From positions 31,785,276 through 31,849,275 of the forward strand of contig NW_027467782.1 in assembly GCF_004210375.1 (NCBI RefSeq): DNA of 64,000 nucleotides. The letters run 5' to 3'. Shown here one piece after another: positions 43,969-54,774 of the stretch (positions within the stretch are counted from its first letter, which is position 1; each line of letters starts with the position of its first letter). Source of the stretch: Tachypleus tridentatus (lineage: Eukaryota; Arthropoda; Merostomata; Xiphosura; Limulidae). The translations under genes were made by a program, and so were the position numbers. The notes beneath the pieces were generated by a model. The model searched no databases. It was not told where the DNA came from and saw nothing but the letters and a program-made list of their open reading frames with translations.

Positions 43969-44525
43969 GTAGGTTGTTCACTTGGAAAGCACTCTTAAGA
44001 TATGCTTTAGAAATTATTCTTTGAATATGTTGAAGTAACTTAATAGTTTCATTGCAGTTAGTCTCCTGTATATATATCCTGATATTTTCAGTATTAATCG
44101 TATCCATCTCTGAATATCTTATGTTTTTACAAGGATAAATTAATCTCATGTTTTGAAATTTCTGTGATAATTAATCCAAAATTTCATACAAAATAAAATT
44201 TTAAATGACATAATATGGTTTCAAGTTTATTTGTCTAGATAGAATAACTAAAAATAATTCCATATTACTAACCATTAGTTTTGTATTGACCTCCTCCATC
44301 AAATTTGTGATGTTTAATTATATTTGTTAAAATTCCTGCATTCACTAATACAGTTTGTCAGAATATAAGTAACAAACCAGTAAACTTTGTTACTTGTTTT
44401 TAGTTATTAACTGAAATAGTTGAAAAACTCTATTTTTCAAGTTCATTGCACAAAAATGCAAAATTGTCTTTTTTTGCCATTGATTTCTAATAAAGCTTCC
44501 TTTCTTTATATGTAAAGTTTTAAAG

Positions 44526-44564
44526 CTTCACTGCTGCATTATGGACATCTTGAAGCTTTGCAGG
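44526..44564 (+). CDS. Candidate short exon
   Basis: Reads (A)SLLHYGHLEALQ(G) in phase 1 to phase 1, joining in frame to both 43777-43968 and 53180. Donor GGGTTAGT; acceptor TTTTAAAG is weak. Confidence 0.4.
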
Positions 44565-45087
44565 GTTAGTTCCTTAAAATAATAGAAGCTTTTAGTAGTT
44601 TTGTATGAGATAGAAAATGTGTGTGGGCTGCTCTGCATTATTATTTATTTTATTAAAGTAATTTTTTTTGCAGTTTATGTTTTGTATATAAGAACTCATT
44701 CTGTTGTAACTTGAGACAAGCTTTGACCAGAAGCTTTGTACAAAGTGGATTAGGTGAAGGTACAGATAATGATGGAGTTTATTTCTTTTAAACACCATTT
44801 CATAAAGTAGTAAAAGAAGGGAGAGAGAAGTTTTATTTGTTAAATAGAATAAAATACCTTCTATTAACATTTCTATAGAATCTACCTCTGACCTTGCATT
44901 AGTAAAGATTTATAACTCATAAAACTCACACTCATTTGAAACAAATATTTTATCACACTTATAATAGTGATGGGTCCTATTTGAAATATAAATTTTATTT
45001 CTTTGGTCAGTTTATGATTTACAATACAATAACAACCACCACGTAACATAACTATTTACTAGGCTATTACACATGACTTGGTATTTA
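44565..45087. other. Intron-like DNA, no feature
   Basis: Nothing recognised before the LINE begins. Confidence 0.4.
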
Positions 45088-45528
45088 TGCCCCTCAGTGT
45101 GGATTCCTGTGCATGGTGAGGGACCTCTTAGAAAAGGTTCTGTACTTTCAGTTTACCTCTTCTGGGATCTAAACATCCACCTGCGTGTTTGTCGTGTGTG
45201 GTGACCCACGAAGGGGAGGAGAGGATCCTGCTGGTTGAGATGTCAAACTCCAACACACCATTTTGGCCTTGAATTCCTGTAGATGGGCAGTCTTGAAGTG
45301 GCCCCCCAAGATCAATTGGCTAGTCTGTTTGGGCCAGGGTCAACTGAGTGCCAATGTAGGACATCCTCCATGAGTGTAGTGGATATTATGTCTGATACTG
45401 ATGTTCAGGTATAGTGCTCATGAAACCCTGGAGTCACTGCAGTGACCTTACATGGCACTGTAGTGCATCCCCTCATAGGGCCCCATGGTGGGTGGGGTCA
45501 GTGGGCACCTAAATATTCTTTTTTTATT

Positions 45529-46343
45529 ATGGATACCCCTCAAATAAAAAAAATGAACATGCATGACAGCATAGAGAAAAATCCAACTACTGGAAAACGA
45601 CCACATATTGATGATCTGTATGGTCAAACTCACAACTTGGATCTGTCCTGCAATTTTAATTATACATTCTTCTACTGGAAAGCCCTTAGGACAGATGTCT
45701 CCATTTTTTATTCAGAAGGGTTTAGAGGGACTTGCTGACTCTCTTAAATCAGTAAAAAATTTATGGTTTGGGGACATTTTAGTGGAAACAGCTTCATGAC
45801 AACATTTCAAACTCCTTGAAATCGAAGGCCTTTGGAGATATACCCATTGAGGTTACTCCTCATTCTACTTTGAATTCTTCCAGAGGAGTTATAGCTGAGA
45901 GGGATTTAAAGACCATTCCAGAGTCTGAGATCCTCTCAGGTTTCACCAGCCAAGGTGTTACAGCTGCTCATCGAATTTTTACTCATACATACAGGATTAT
46001 GGAGCCGACAGATGTTCTAACATTAACATTTACAACATCACGTCCTCCTACCAAAATGAAGGCAGGATATCTGAATTGTAAGGTACAGCCTTATATCCCT
46101 AACCCTGTTAGATATTTTCATTTTCATCGATTTGGTCATTTGAAAACATCTTGCCATGGTTCCTTGACATGTGCCCTTTGTGCTGGTAAAGACCATGATG
46201 CTTTTGAATGCCAACAAGAACTACATTGTATTAACTGTAATGGTCCACATCCTTCCAATTTCACTTCTTGTCCTAAATGGGTGGAAGAGAAAGAAATACA
46301 ACGTCTGAAGGCAGTTAACAATATTACTTATCCAGAGGCTTAG
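45529..46343 (+). pseudogene. ORF1 (gag-like, CCHC zinc knuckles) of the I-type LINE
   Basis: The start reads MDTPQIKKMNMHDSIEKN; after a frameshift near 45660 it reads SPFFIQKGLEGLADSLKSVK and GDILVETAS. After another near 45797 the best-preserved stretch begins (45816-46343): GDIPIEVTPHSTLNSSRGVI, KMKAGYLNCKVQPYIPNPVR, YFHFHRFGHLKTSCHG (first knuckle, with C..C changed to F..H), CALCAGKDHDAFEC (second) and CINCNGPHPSNFTSCPKW (third), then the conserved EEKEIQRLKAVNNITYPEA. This arrangement is the usual nucleic-acid-binding ORF1 of I and Jockey clade LINEs. Confidence 0.85.
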
Positions 46344-48106
46344 AAATTACTCTTCACAATTCCATCTTGGACTTATGTTGCTGCAGTCCATTCCACTACT
46401 ACAGCAGGAGTCCAGACAGACTTTTCCATGTCTCCTACAGAATCCTTAATAGCACACCTTAATCTAGTACCCTACAAAATCAACAAAGTTAATGAATTAG
46501 TATCTACTTCTATATCTGTCCATTCCACATCTTCCAGTCATTGCCAAACTTCACCTTGTTCAAGTCCAGGTGTTACATTTGGTTTTCCTCTCTTGACACC
46601 CCATAAATTAAAAAACACATGTGTTCATGTCCTCAATCACTGGAACTTGTGTCTACAAACTCTGATCTGCCTACTCGATCCAGAGCAGGATCATTAGAGG
46701 GTGACCGACCAACACCCAGTAAAGAAAAAAGCATGGTAGCAAGCAGAAGGTCTCTGTGGCATATTCTCCTCCAAAATAAATAAAAATGGCCTTGCTAATC
46801 CAATGGAACTGTTGAGGTTTTCCACCAAATGTGAATGACATCAAGGATTTGATTGACTTTTATTATCCCAAATGTCTTTCTTTACAGGAAACATTTTTAA
46901 AACCTACTAATACAGTCACAATTTGACAATACTCCTTTTACCGAAATAACAGGTCATATGTAGGACAAAGACATGAAGTAGCACTGCTGGTTGATCAACA
47001 TGTGTTCACCCGGTCCTTGTTTTGAAGACGCCCTTGTAGGCTGTAGCCATCCATATCTCCTTAGGTCATATTATCACTGTTTGCTTTCTGTAACTTACTC
47101 CTGGAATACATTATCATCCCTCAGACCTTGATGCCTTAATTGAGTTCAGTTGTAGCACACAGAATCCCCTCTACAGTTTCTGTGTTCACTGCTGAATTAT
47201 ATGCCATTTCTCTTGCCCTGAATCATATTGAAACTATACAATACATGAATTGTACAATCTATACTGATTCACTCAGAACATGAGATATATTGAGCAGCAG
47301 CTGCAGAATGCCCTCAATTGTTCACTGAAGTGAACCACAGCAAACGACTTTACCTTCTCTCTCTCTAAAACCGTTTGCATGCACTTTTGCTGTCAATGGG
47401 GTATTCACCCTGATCCTCAACTCCATATAGGTGAAGTTGTGCTGCCTGTGGTCTCTGAGACTAAGTTCTCGGGGCTTATCTTTGACCGTAAGCTGACTTT
47501 TATACTACACATCAAGCAGCTATGGGTCAAATGTACAAGAGCACTGAACATCCTCTGTGTCCTCTCTACCACCACTGGGGAAGCTGATTGACGTTCTATG
47601 CAAAAGATATATCGTGCTCTTATTCGATCGAAACTCAACCAGGGATCACTGGTCTATGGCTCTACCAGACCATCGGCCTTAATGGTGCTAGACTCTATTC
47701 ATCATCAAGGACTTCAGCTCTGCACTGGCGGTTTCTGCACTTCCCCAGTTCAGAGCTTATACATAGTCTCATGAACCTTCTCTGCACCTCTGCCATTTGC
47801 AGTTGTCTTTACTGTATGCTTTGAAACTTCATTCCTTACCAAAGCATCCCACCTGGGGTTGTGTTTTCATTCCTTGATGGGCCATACTTTTTTCAGACCA
47901 AACAGTCTGCCATTGCTCTTTTTGGTCTTCGTATCAAGGTGCAGTTGGATAAATTGGGTCTGTCCTTGGATAACATTGCTGTATCTGCTGGTCAGCCCAT
48001 CCCACCATGGCTTCTTGCAGTCCCCAATTGTGAACTATCTTAAAGTCATCTGAGAAAAGTAGACAAACCTGATTGGAAATACTCTCTGCTATTTGCTCAA
48101 CACCTT

Positions 48107-48946
48107 TTGAACCATCTTTCCATTCCTATTTATACAGATAGTTCGAAATCAGATGACTGTGTGGACTCTGCCATGGTTTGTTGTGGTTTGGTGGTTATGC
48201 ACAGAATCCCCTCTACAGCTCCTGTGTTCACTGCTGAACTGTATGCCATTTCTCTTGCCCTGGATCACATAGAAACTAAGCAGTACTCGAACTGCATGAT
48301 TCATACTGATTCACTTAGTTCTCTGCTGGCCATGGAATTGGTTCACACCCTGTTGTTACCAATATTCAAAACCGACTGGCCCATTTCTCTTTAACATCTA
48401 CTTCTATCCAGTTTTTTTGGATGCCCGGGCCATGATGTTATTTGCAGGAACGAGCTTACCGACACTGCAGCTAAGTCTATCTGCTCTGGCACTCACACCA
48501 CTGTACCTATTTTATACATGGACTAGGGTCCTGTATTCAAGGTTTGGCTCCATGCCAGTTGGCAGTTGACTTGGAGTGAGCAATGCAAAAACAAGCTTTT
48601 CCAAATAAAACTCCATATTGGACTTTGGCCATCTTGTTACCATAAGGATAGGAAGGAGGAAGTTGTTCTAACTAGACTACGCATTGGTCACAATTTTTTA
48701 ACTCATTGATTTCTTTTATCTGGAACTGATTGACCAATGTGTAGTTTGTGTAAAACTCAGATCACAATAAGCCACTTTTTACTTTCTTGTCATCATTATG
48801 ATATACAACAACGGCACTATTTTAAGCATGTTCTGTCCCAAGGTTTGTTAGTAACATTAGACAGTGTTATTGGTAATGGTAACACTGTCCACCTTGGTAA
48901 AGTTTTTAGTTTTTTAAAGGCTATTTATCTTTTTAATGTCATTTAA
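48107..48946 (+). pseudogene. RNase H and C-terminal domain of the I-type LINE ORF2
   Basis: Visible RNase H motifs: PIYTDSSKSDD (first Asp in YTDGSK, G changed to S), VFTAELYAISLALDHIETKQ (catalytic Glu), IHTDSLSSLLAMELVH (third Asp). After a frame change, FFGCPGHDVICRNELTDTAA corresponds to the 'GHVGI.GNE.AD' box. The C-terminal segment RKEEVVLTRLRIGHNFL..H and MCSLCKTQITISHFLLSCHH (C..C...H..H) follows. RNase H is a mark of I-group LINEs, separating them from most Jockey and CR1 elements. Confidence 0.8.
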
Positions 48947-49350
48947 GTTTTTTAATTTATACTTTACACCTTTTTAATGTGGCTCCCTTTTAAAGATCAC
49001 AGTTCATTTAGTTCAATTTGAAATTAGAAACTGACCATAACATTAAGTAACTCGAAACCAGGACTGGAAAGGCCAACTTCAGGTGACTGACGGTGGTTTT
49101 TGTAGTTACCTGTTCGTCTTCCTGGCGAGTCCATTACAATTTGAATTACTGTAGTTTTTCTCTTGATGTTGCAGGTTAGATCTAAACATTGGTTTTATGC
49201 TATTTATTTATTTATTTTTTTAACTTTGTTTTGTTTTACCTTAATTTCCTTTTATGAATTTTACTGAATTTACTTTTACCTTTTACTGGACATTTGGTGC
49301 AGGTAGCCTCTCTGCTTTGTGCCATAAAACACTAAATCAACCAAGCAACC

Positions 49351-50253
49351 ATTCAGCTGTCTATTGGCCCTGACATCATTCCATGTTAGTTACTATCCTA
49401 TTCTTATCAATATGCAAAACAAACTGGCCCATCTCTCCCTATCATCTATCTCTGTGCAGTTTTTTTGGATACCAGCTCATGTTGGTATTCATGGGAATGA
49501 GCTAGCTGACAGTGGCAAAGTCCATCTGCTTTGGCTCTGTCACCACCATACCTGTTCCATACATGGACTATCGTCCAGTTATCAAAACCCAACTGTACAC
49601 CAATTGTCAGTCAACCTGGAGTGAGCAATGAAATAATAAGCTTTTTGAAATCAAGTCTTTTTTTAGCTTTTTGGCCATCCTGTTTCTGTAAAGATCGAAG
49701 GGAGGAAGTTGTTTTCACTAGGCTATGCATAGGTCACAGTTTTATAACTTACCACTTCCTTTTATCTGGTACTGATGCACCAATGTGTGGTCTGTGTGGC
49801 ACTCAGGTCACAGACATACATATTTTATCATCATGCCGTTGTTACAACCAAGAACGATGATGCCATTTCCAACATATTTTTAAGGTAGGTTTGCCCTTGA
49901 CATTAGCCAATGTCATATTTGATACTGACTGCCTCACTCATGTTTTTACATTTTTAAGAACCATTGGCATTTTTAACTTAATTTGAGGTTTTTCTTGGAC
50001 TATATACTGTTTTAGCATGATATCTTTTACACATTTTAATTTTATTCTGACCTGAACCCAGGACTGGAAAGGCCAACTTCAGGTGACTGACAGCAAGTTT
50101 GAACTTCATGCTTCAGTCTTACTGGCAGGTCTTAATTTTACACATTTTATGTATTTTTACCTTAATTTCCATATACCACTGTAGTATTCTACATCTTGTT
50201 TGGCACAGATAGCCTAGTAGCTTCATGCCAATAAACATGAAATACCTACCTAC
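49351..50253 (+). mobile_element. Second, 5'-truncated copy of the same I-type LINE
   Basis: Starts within the RNase H region and shows FFWIPAHVGIHGNELADSGK (49458), the C-terminal zinc segment MCGLCGTQVTDIHILSSCRC (49780), the shared 3'UTR (GGACTGGAAAGGCCAACTTC at 50062) and the end GGCACAGATAGCCTAGTAGC, TTCATGCC, AATAAAC and ACCTACCTAC. It directly abuts the 3' tail of the first copy. The HVGI.GNELAD box is better kept here than in the first copy. Confidence 0.85.
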
Positions 50254-50689
50254 TTTGTATTTATTGGTCAAAATGTAGTATTTATACATGTATACTCAAG
50301 TAGATTAAATGACATCATGTGCTAGGATACGTTGTTTAAAGGACCGACACACTGAGAAAGTGTCTAAATTATTAAAACTGTAAGAAACATATTTTCCAAA
50401 ACATAGTTATCTACTCTCAGATTACAGTTATTAATCAACTGCCATGGTTTCTTCTTTTGCCCATCTTAGCTTTGGTCTGATTTTTCTCATTTGCTCTTGT
50501 CTTTTATACCCTACTTAGTTGTTCTTGGCAAATTGTGTCTTGTGACACTTTCCACCTGCATCAATATGCATTGTATTCTAGTATTGTACATAAGCATCTC
50601 ATTCAGATAATGTTATCAATTTTTCTTAACAGAGTGTGTAATAATAGATTTCTCTGTACTGCAGTCATTGGAAATATTTTGAATGTTCT
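50254..50689. other. No recognisable feature
   Basis: Nothing recognised between the LINE tail and the DIRS fragment. Confidence 0.4.
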
Positions 50690-52150
50690 TCCTTTCATTT
50701 ATTCTGTTGACTTCTCAGGAGGCCACTTTGGGATAAGCTGCTTCTGACTACTTTTCTTTAGTTGATATATTGAGTGTTTTATGTTTTGAGTCTGCATTTT
50801 ACTAGATGCTAAAAGGTCTGGCGGCAAATGCTTTTTTTTTTCTCTTTTTTCTTTTTTACACCCACTGACATTATGGTTCATATAGAGAGGTTTAATCCTC
50901 AATTATATGAAGGAACATCTATACCTTGTTCACCATGGTTATCTGAACTACTTGAATTAGTCTACAAACTGCCAGGTAGAAGCATATTCTAACTGAAAAA
51001 AAACAAAACAAAAAAACTTCTGAGCTTGGAAATGTGGAGTTCTGGATTGGAGTCTGTAGTTAACTTGATTATATTACAACTCTATAGGATTTCTCTTGTC
51101 TGAAATATAATCTCAAATTATTTACCACTCCTCTAAATGTTGTTAGAAAGATTGTCAGGATCACCATGTTCGCAGATGGACAATTTTTAGCATGCACAGT
51201 GGTTCAGTTGTCTACTTCTACATCTACCCATGTTATTGTAGGCATCTTACTATTCCTTGGTCCTGCAAGGGATCATATCTCCACCCCTATTTAAGGATCC
51301 CATCATCAGCCCCTTGGTCCACTGGTGCCCAGAGTAGCTCTGTCTGTATCCAAGGATTCTGCTGCTTGTTTGGAATGCTGCCAGCAGATTTAGTGACTGT
51401 TGTATGACTTTGGGGTCTGTTGGGTTTTCTCTGAGAATGTTTAGATATATGGTCAGCCTTACCATTGATCTATGGGCACTATATGTCCTCGAGTCAGAAT
51501 TAGTCATTCAATTCATATCTTCACCAGCAAGATGCACACAAACTAGTGTTTCTGTCTCCTGCTTATCCTCAAATTTCAGAACTTCATTTTAGGGCTGTCA
51601 GAGTTTGGTTGATCTAGGGGTAGAGAGAGAGGGTTGTACCAGTTCTTCTGGGGTTTCATTCCTGTCAATTTATTCAGCTGAAGAAAACGGGAACTGTTGT
51701 ACATTCATTAATCTTTCTGATCTATATCATTTCTTGGATTATCCAAGGTTTGAAAGTGACTCATTTCTAACTCTGAATTGGCATTTTTTTTACAAGGATT
51801 GTGGATGTCCAAGTTCACAACTTTTAGAAACATCTAAGGCTTTATTATTGGATGAGAGGCATCTCTTCTTGCTTTAACTCCATGTGTTGTCACTCTGAAT
51901 ATTTTTCATCACATATCTTAGTTGTGCTCAGCCTGTGAAACAGGAAGTTTGATTCTTGCTCACCCTTCCTGTCTTATGGTACTGATGGTTCTTTCTCTTT
52001 TGGCATTGTGGGCCTCACTCAAATCCCTCATGCCTTTGGGACAAGGTCATAAGACATACCTTTAATGGCCCTTATGTGACCACTGAATCATGAAGAATGA
52101 TTCACTGGATTCTATAGTTTCCTTATTCAGGATCATTCTCTTCAGTCTCA
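50690..52150 (+). mobile_element. DIRS-like retrotransposon fragment A (5' region and start of RT)
   Basis: 51605-51770 reads EREGCTSSSGVSFLSIYSAE, ENGNCCTFINLSDLYHFLDY and PRFESDSF, which follows the DIRS RT opening pattern (FHS.L..VPKK.GG.RP.INLS.LN.FL..P.F.M). The flanking sequence matches the fragment at 62430-64000 in the same order (CACTTTGG..A..AGCTGCTTCTGA, then TCAGAGTTTGG.TG.TCT.GGGGTAG). The RT core does not follow. Confidence 0.6.
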
Positions 52151-53179
52151 AGGGGTAGTTAGATAAGAAAAAAATGCAAAGCTATGGGTTCATCTGCCAC
52201 CACTTTGCACAGAGAGCTTTCTTTTCCCAATTGCCTAGCTACAGGGATGGAGTACATTAACAAAAGCTTTATGGTAAACATAGTTGCATTAAATCCACTC
52301 TTTTTCCATTGTCTTAATAACAAGTAACCCTCTCCCAAAAAATAAATATAATAAGGCAAAAGTACCTTTGAAAATTGATGTCTGCTTTTGCGTATGATGT
52401 CAGTTTGTTAAGTGAGTGATTTCCTTCTCTAGAATTTATCCTACTACACAAATAAGTCCAACTAGCCTATAATTTCTTTAGTAACTATTTACAGTTTATT
52501 TAAGAATAGGTGTCAAGTTGGCAAACTTCCATTCCACTGTCTGTTGAACTATCAAAAGTTAAAGAGCAGTGCTTGCATATCTGATCTTTTACCTTCTTTT
52601 AAACTGTGGGGAATCTTAGCTGGTTCTGATGTATTATTTGTTTTTTAATCTCTCATGTTTTTTATTTATCATAATGGAGATAACATCTTCATGACTCAAA
52701 TCAGTTTCACTATTTCCCTTATAATTTCATAATTTGGAATATTGTTAATATAATTTGTTGTGAAAACAGAGAAGAAAAAACACTGAAAAGCATAACCACC
52801 TCATAGTATTCTAAATGTCCTTGTCATCCAAAATAATGTCAGATAAGAACTCGTAATATCACTGTGTATTAAAGTTATTTTATGTACTCACATTAGTGGT
52901 TGGTTTGATAAAGAAAAAACCATCCTGAACAACTGCATCTCTTCCATTTCTGTTTTGAATGAAAACAGGCTACAGTTCATTCTTTCTATAAAGAACCACC
53001 TTATTCCTAGTTTAAAAAAGTATTGTTTCTAAATAATTTATAACCTATAATTTCAAAATATATCCTGTTATCAGTACTCTGTAAACTTTACCTTATTCTT
53101 CAATGTAACACATGTATATTTAAACCTGACAAAGCTTTAAGATTTGAATTTGCATTCAGTAATTTTTTTTTTCTTTCAG
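52151..53179. other. Intron-like DNA, no feature
   Basis: AT-rich; leads to the strong acceptor at 53179. Confidence 0.4.
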
Positions 53180-53268
53180 GCTTCACGCAGTGGTTACTTT
53201 CTCAATTGATACGCTTATTAACTTTCCCAGAACTGAGAGAACTTCATAATAGCTGTGTTCAACTATGA
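53180..53268 (+). CDS. Candidate terminal coding exon, unidentified gene
   Basis: A long pyrimidine tract and acceptor (TTTTTTTTTCTTTCAG) precede an open segment: (G)FTQWLLSQLIRLLTFPELRE, LHNSCVQL, stop at 53266-53268. The entry phase fits the 44526-44564 exon, giving LEALQ-G-FTQWLL. AATAAA at 53482 could end the transcript. The helical, Leu-rich text agrees with the earlier exons. I do not recognise the protein. Confidence 0.5.
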
Positions 53269-53484
53269 GCTTCAATTTTAGGAACAGTAAAACTTGGAGA
53301 TCTTGTTTCATTTAATCATTTGTGCCAGTCATTTATTTAGTTAACTGTAGGTAGGTACTGCCTTGGTAAGTTCTAGGTACATTAGTGCTACTTTAACTAT
53401 ATTTTGATTTTATGGTACTTCAGTTTTTTACGAACTGAACAGTTTTATTGTATTTATACATAGCTTTTTAAATGTTACTGTAAT

Positions 53485-53735
53485 AAATGCACAGAACTAA
53501 TTTCAAGATAGTAATATATATTTTAATAGTTAACAGTCTATAATACACACTGAGAAACAAACAATATGAGTTTTCACAGGACTAATGACCAGATGTTAAT
53601 ATATTTTAAAATAAATAATAGTGAGAAACAACTTGAAAAATTTGAGTAAGTACAGAAAAAGTACAGAACTGATGACAAGATAGTAATGTATGATGATAGT
53701 AAAAAGTACAGTAAATACTAAGAAACAAAATTCTA
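53485..53735. repeat. Decayed tandem repeat, about 90-110 bp unit, three copies
   Basis: The phrases ACAGAACTAATTTCAAGATA, ACAGGACTAATGACCAGATG and ACAGAACTGATGACAAGATA each begin a unit; each has a GAGAAACAA or AAGAAACAA motif further on. Confidence 0.6.
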
Positions 53736-53739
53736 GGCA

Positions 53740-54770
53740 GTATTTTATCAGATGTTCATGATAAAAAGAAAATAGTACTTGTCATATTCAAATATTGGAT
53801 GTTGCCAGGATACCAAAGAATAACATATATTACGTTTCGGTATTTGTGAATGAACATACAGTTACTTTTGATATTACAGTGAATTAAAAGTATTTCACAA
53901 AACTGTGTGCACATTTTACTTTCTCCTGAAGGGTCCTAAAGGTATATGCCAGGTTTGGTAACAGTAAAGTACAGTAGTTATTATTTTATTTCCAGATAAC
54001 AACTTGAATTTTTTTAAAGTTTTAATTGATAGTTTTGTATTAATTGAATTTCTAAAGATGTATGAACATAAGAGTTAAACTGTTTGAAGGATGTACAAAG
54101 TATCTTCCAGTCCATGTTATTGGTGATATTTGGCAATTGAACAAAGAACATCAGCTAAATGTTGCTATAATAAGTTTTAGTGCCATGACTATTTCAGGTA
54201 TTTAAATATTTGTTTTCATCAAGTAATTCTTATACTAGTTGCAGTTTATATAACATAGACTTATTGCAGAATAGATTTTCCATCACTTAGAAGTAATTAT
54301 TCTTGTGGGAAGGATGTTTTTATATTATTGATGTCAAAAATAAACAAAAAATGCAAGTGATGCAAATGTATAAATAAACATTTTTTTAAAAATGAAAACA
54401 GACAACCTGTTAATAATGCTATAATTTGTTTCTAAATATGACTAGAAATAACTATTCAATTTTAATTAAAAAGTTTAGTTTCTATCACTTTGTTTTCCTA
54501 TCAATCCTATTATTAGAAATAAAGATATGTTTTGAAATTTCATGATTTTAACCAGAATGAACTAATCTTTTTCTAAATGTATTAATGCTACCTCTACCAG
54601 ACTATCACTACTCGTTTGGCAGTTTGTGAGTTCAAATGTGATCCTTTGTTTATTGCTACATATTTGACTGTTTTTTTTCACAAAGTAGTTATTTTTCAAC
54701 TTGATTTATTAGTTAATTTAAGTAGCTTTATTTCTGAACACAAGTTTAGTTAAACATTTCTGTGCAGTAC
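53740..54770. other. No recognisable feature
   Basis: AT-rich DNA with no supported feature. Confidence 0.4.
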
Positions 54771-54774
54771 ATTC

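Larger units (their letters stand above)
45088..49350 (+). mobile_element. I/Jockey-type LINE with ORF1 zinc knuckles and RNase H, rearranged
   Basis: A GC-richer 5'UTR (45088-45528) is followed by ORF1 and a scrambled ORF2. Endonuclease: NGI/PPNVNDIKDLIDFYYPKCLS and LQETFLKPTNT at 46810-46910. A stray RNase H piece follows at 47140-47275. Then RT C-terminus: FSLSKTVCMHFCCQWGIHPD, FDRKLTF.LHIKQLWVKCTR, ALNILCVLS, IYRALIRSKLNQGSLVYGST. RNase H: IPIYTDSSKSDD (48120), FTAELYAISLALDHIE, then a C-terminal zinc-type segment MCSLCKTQITISHFLLSCHH. The 3'UTR has AGGACTGGAAAGGCCAACTT and the element ends GTGCAGGTAGCC...GCTTTGTGCC plus an ACCAAGCAACC tail. The RT core is absent; stops are frequent. Confidence 0.85.
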
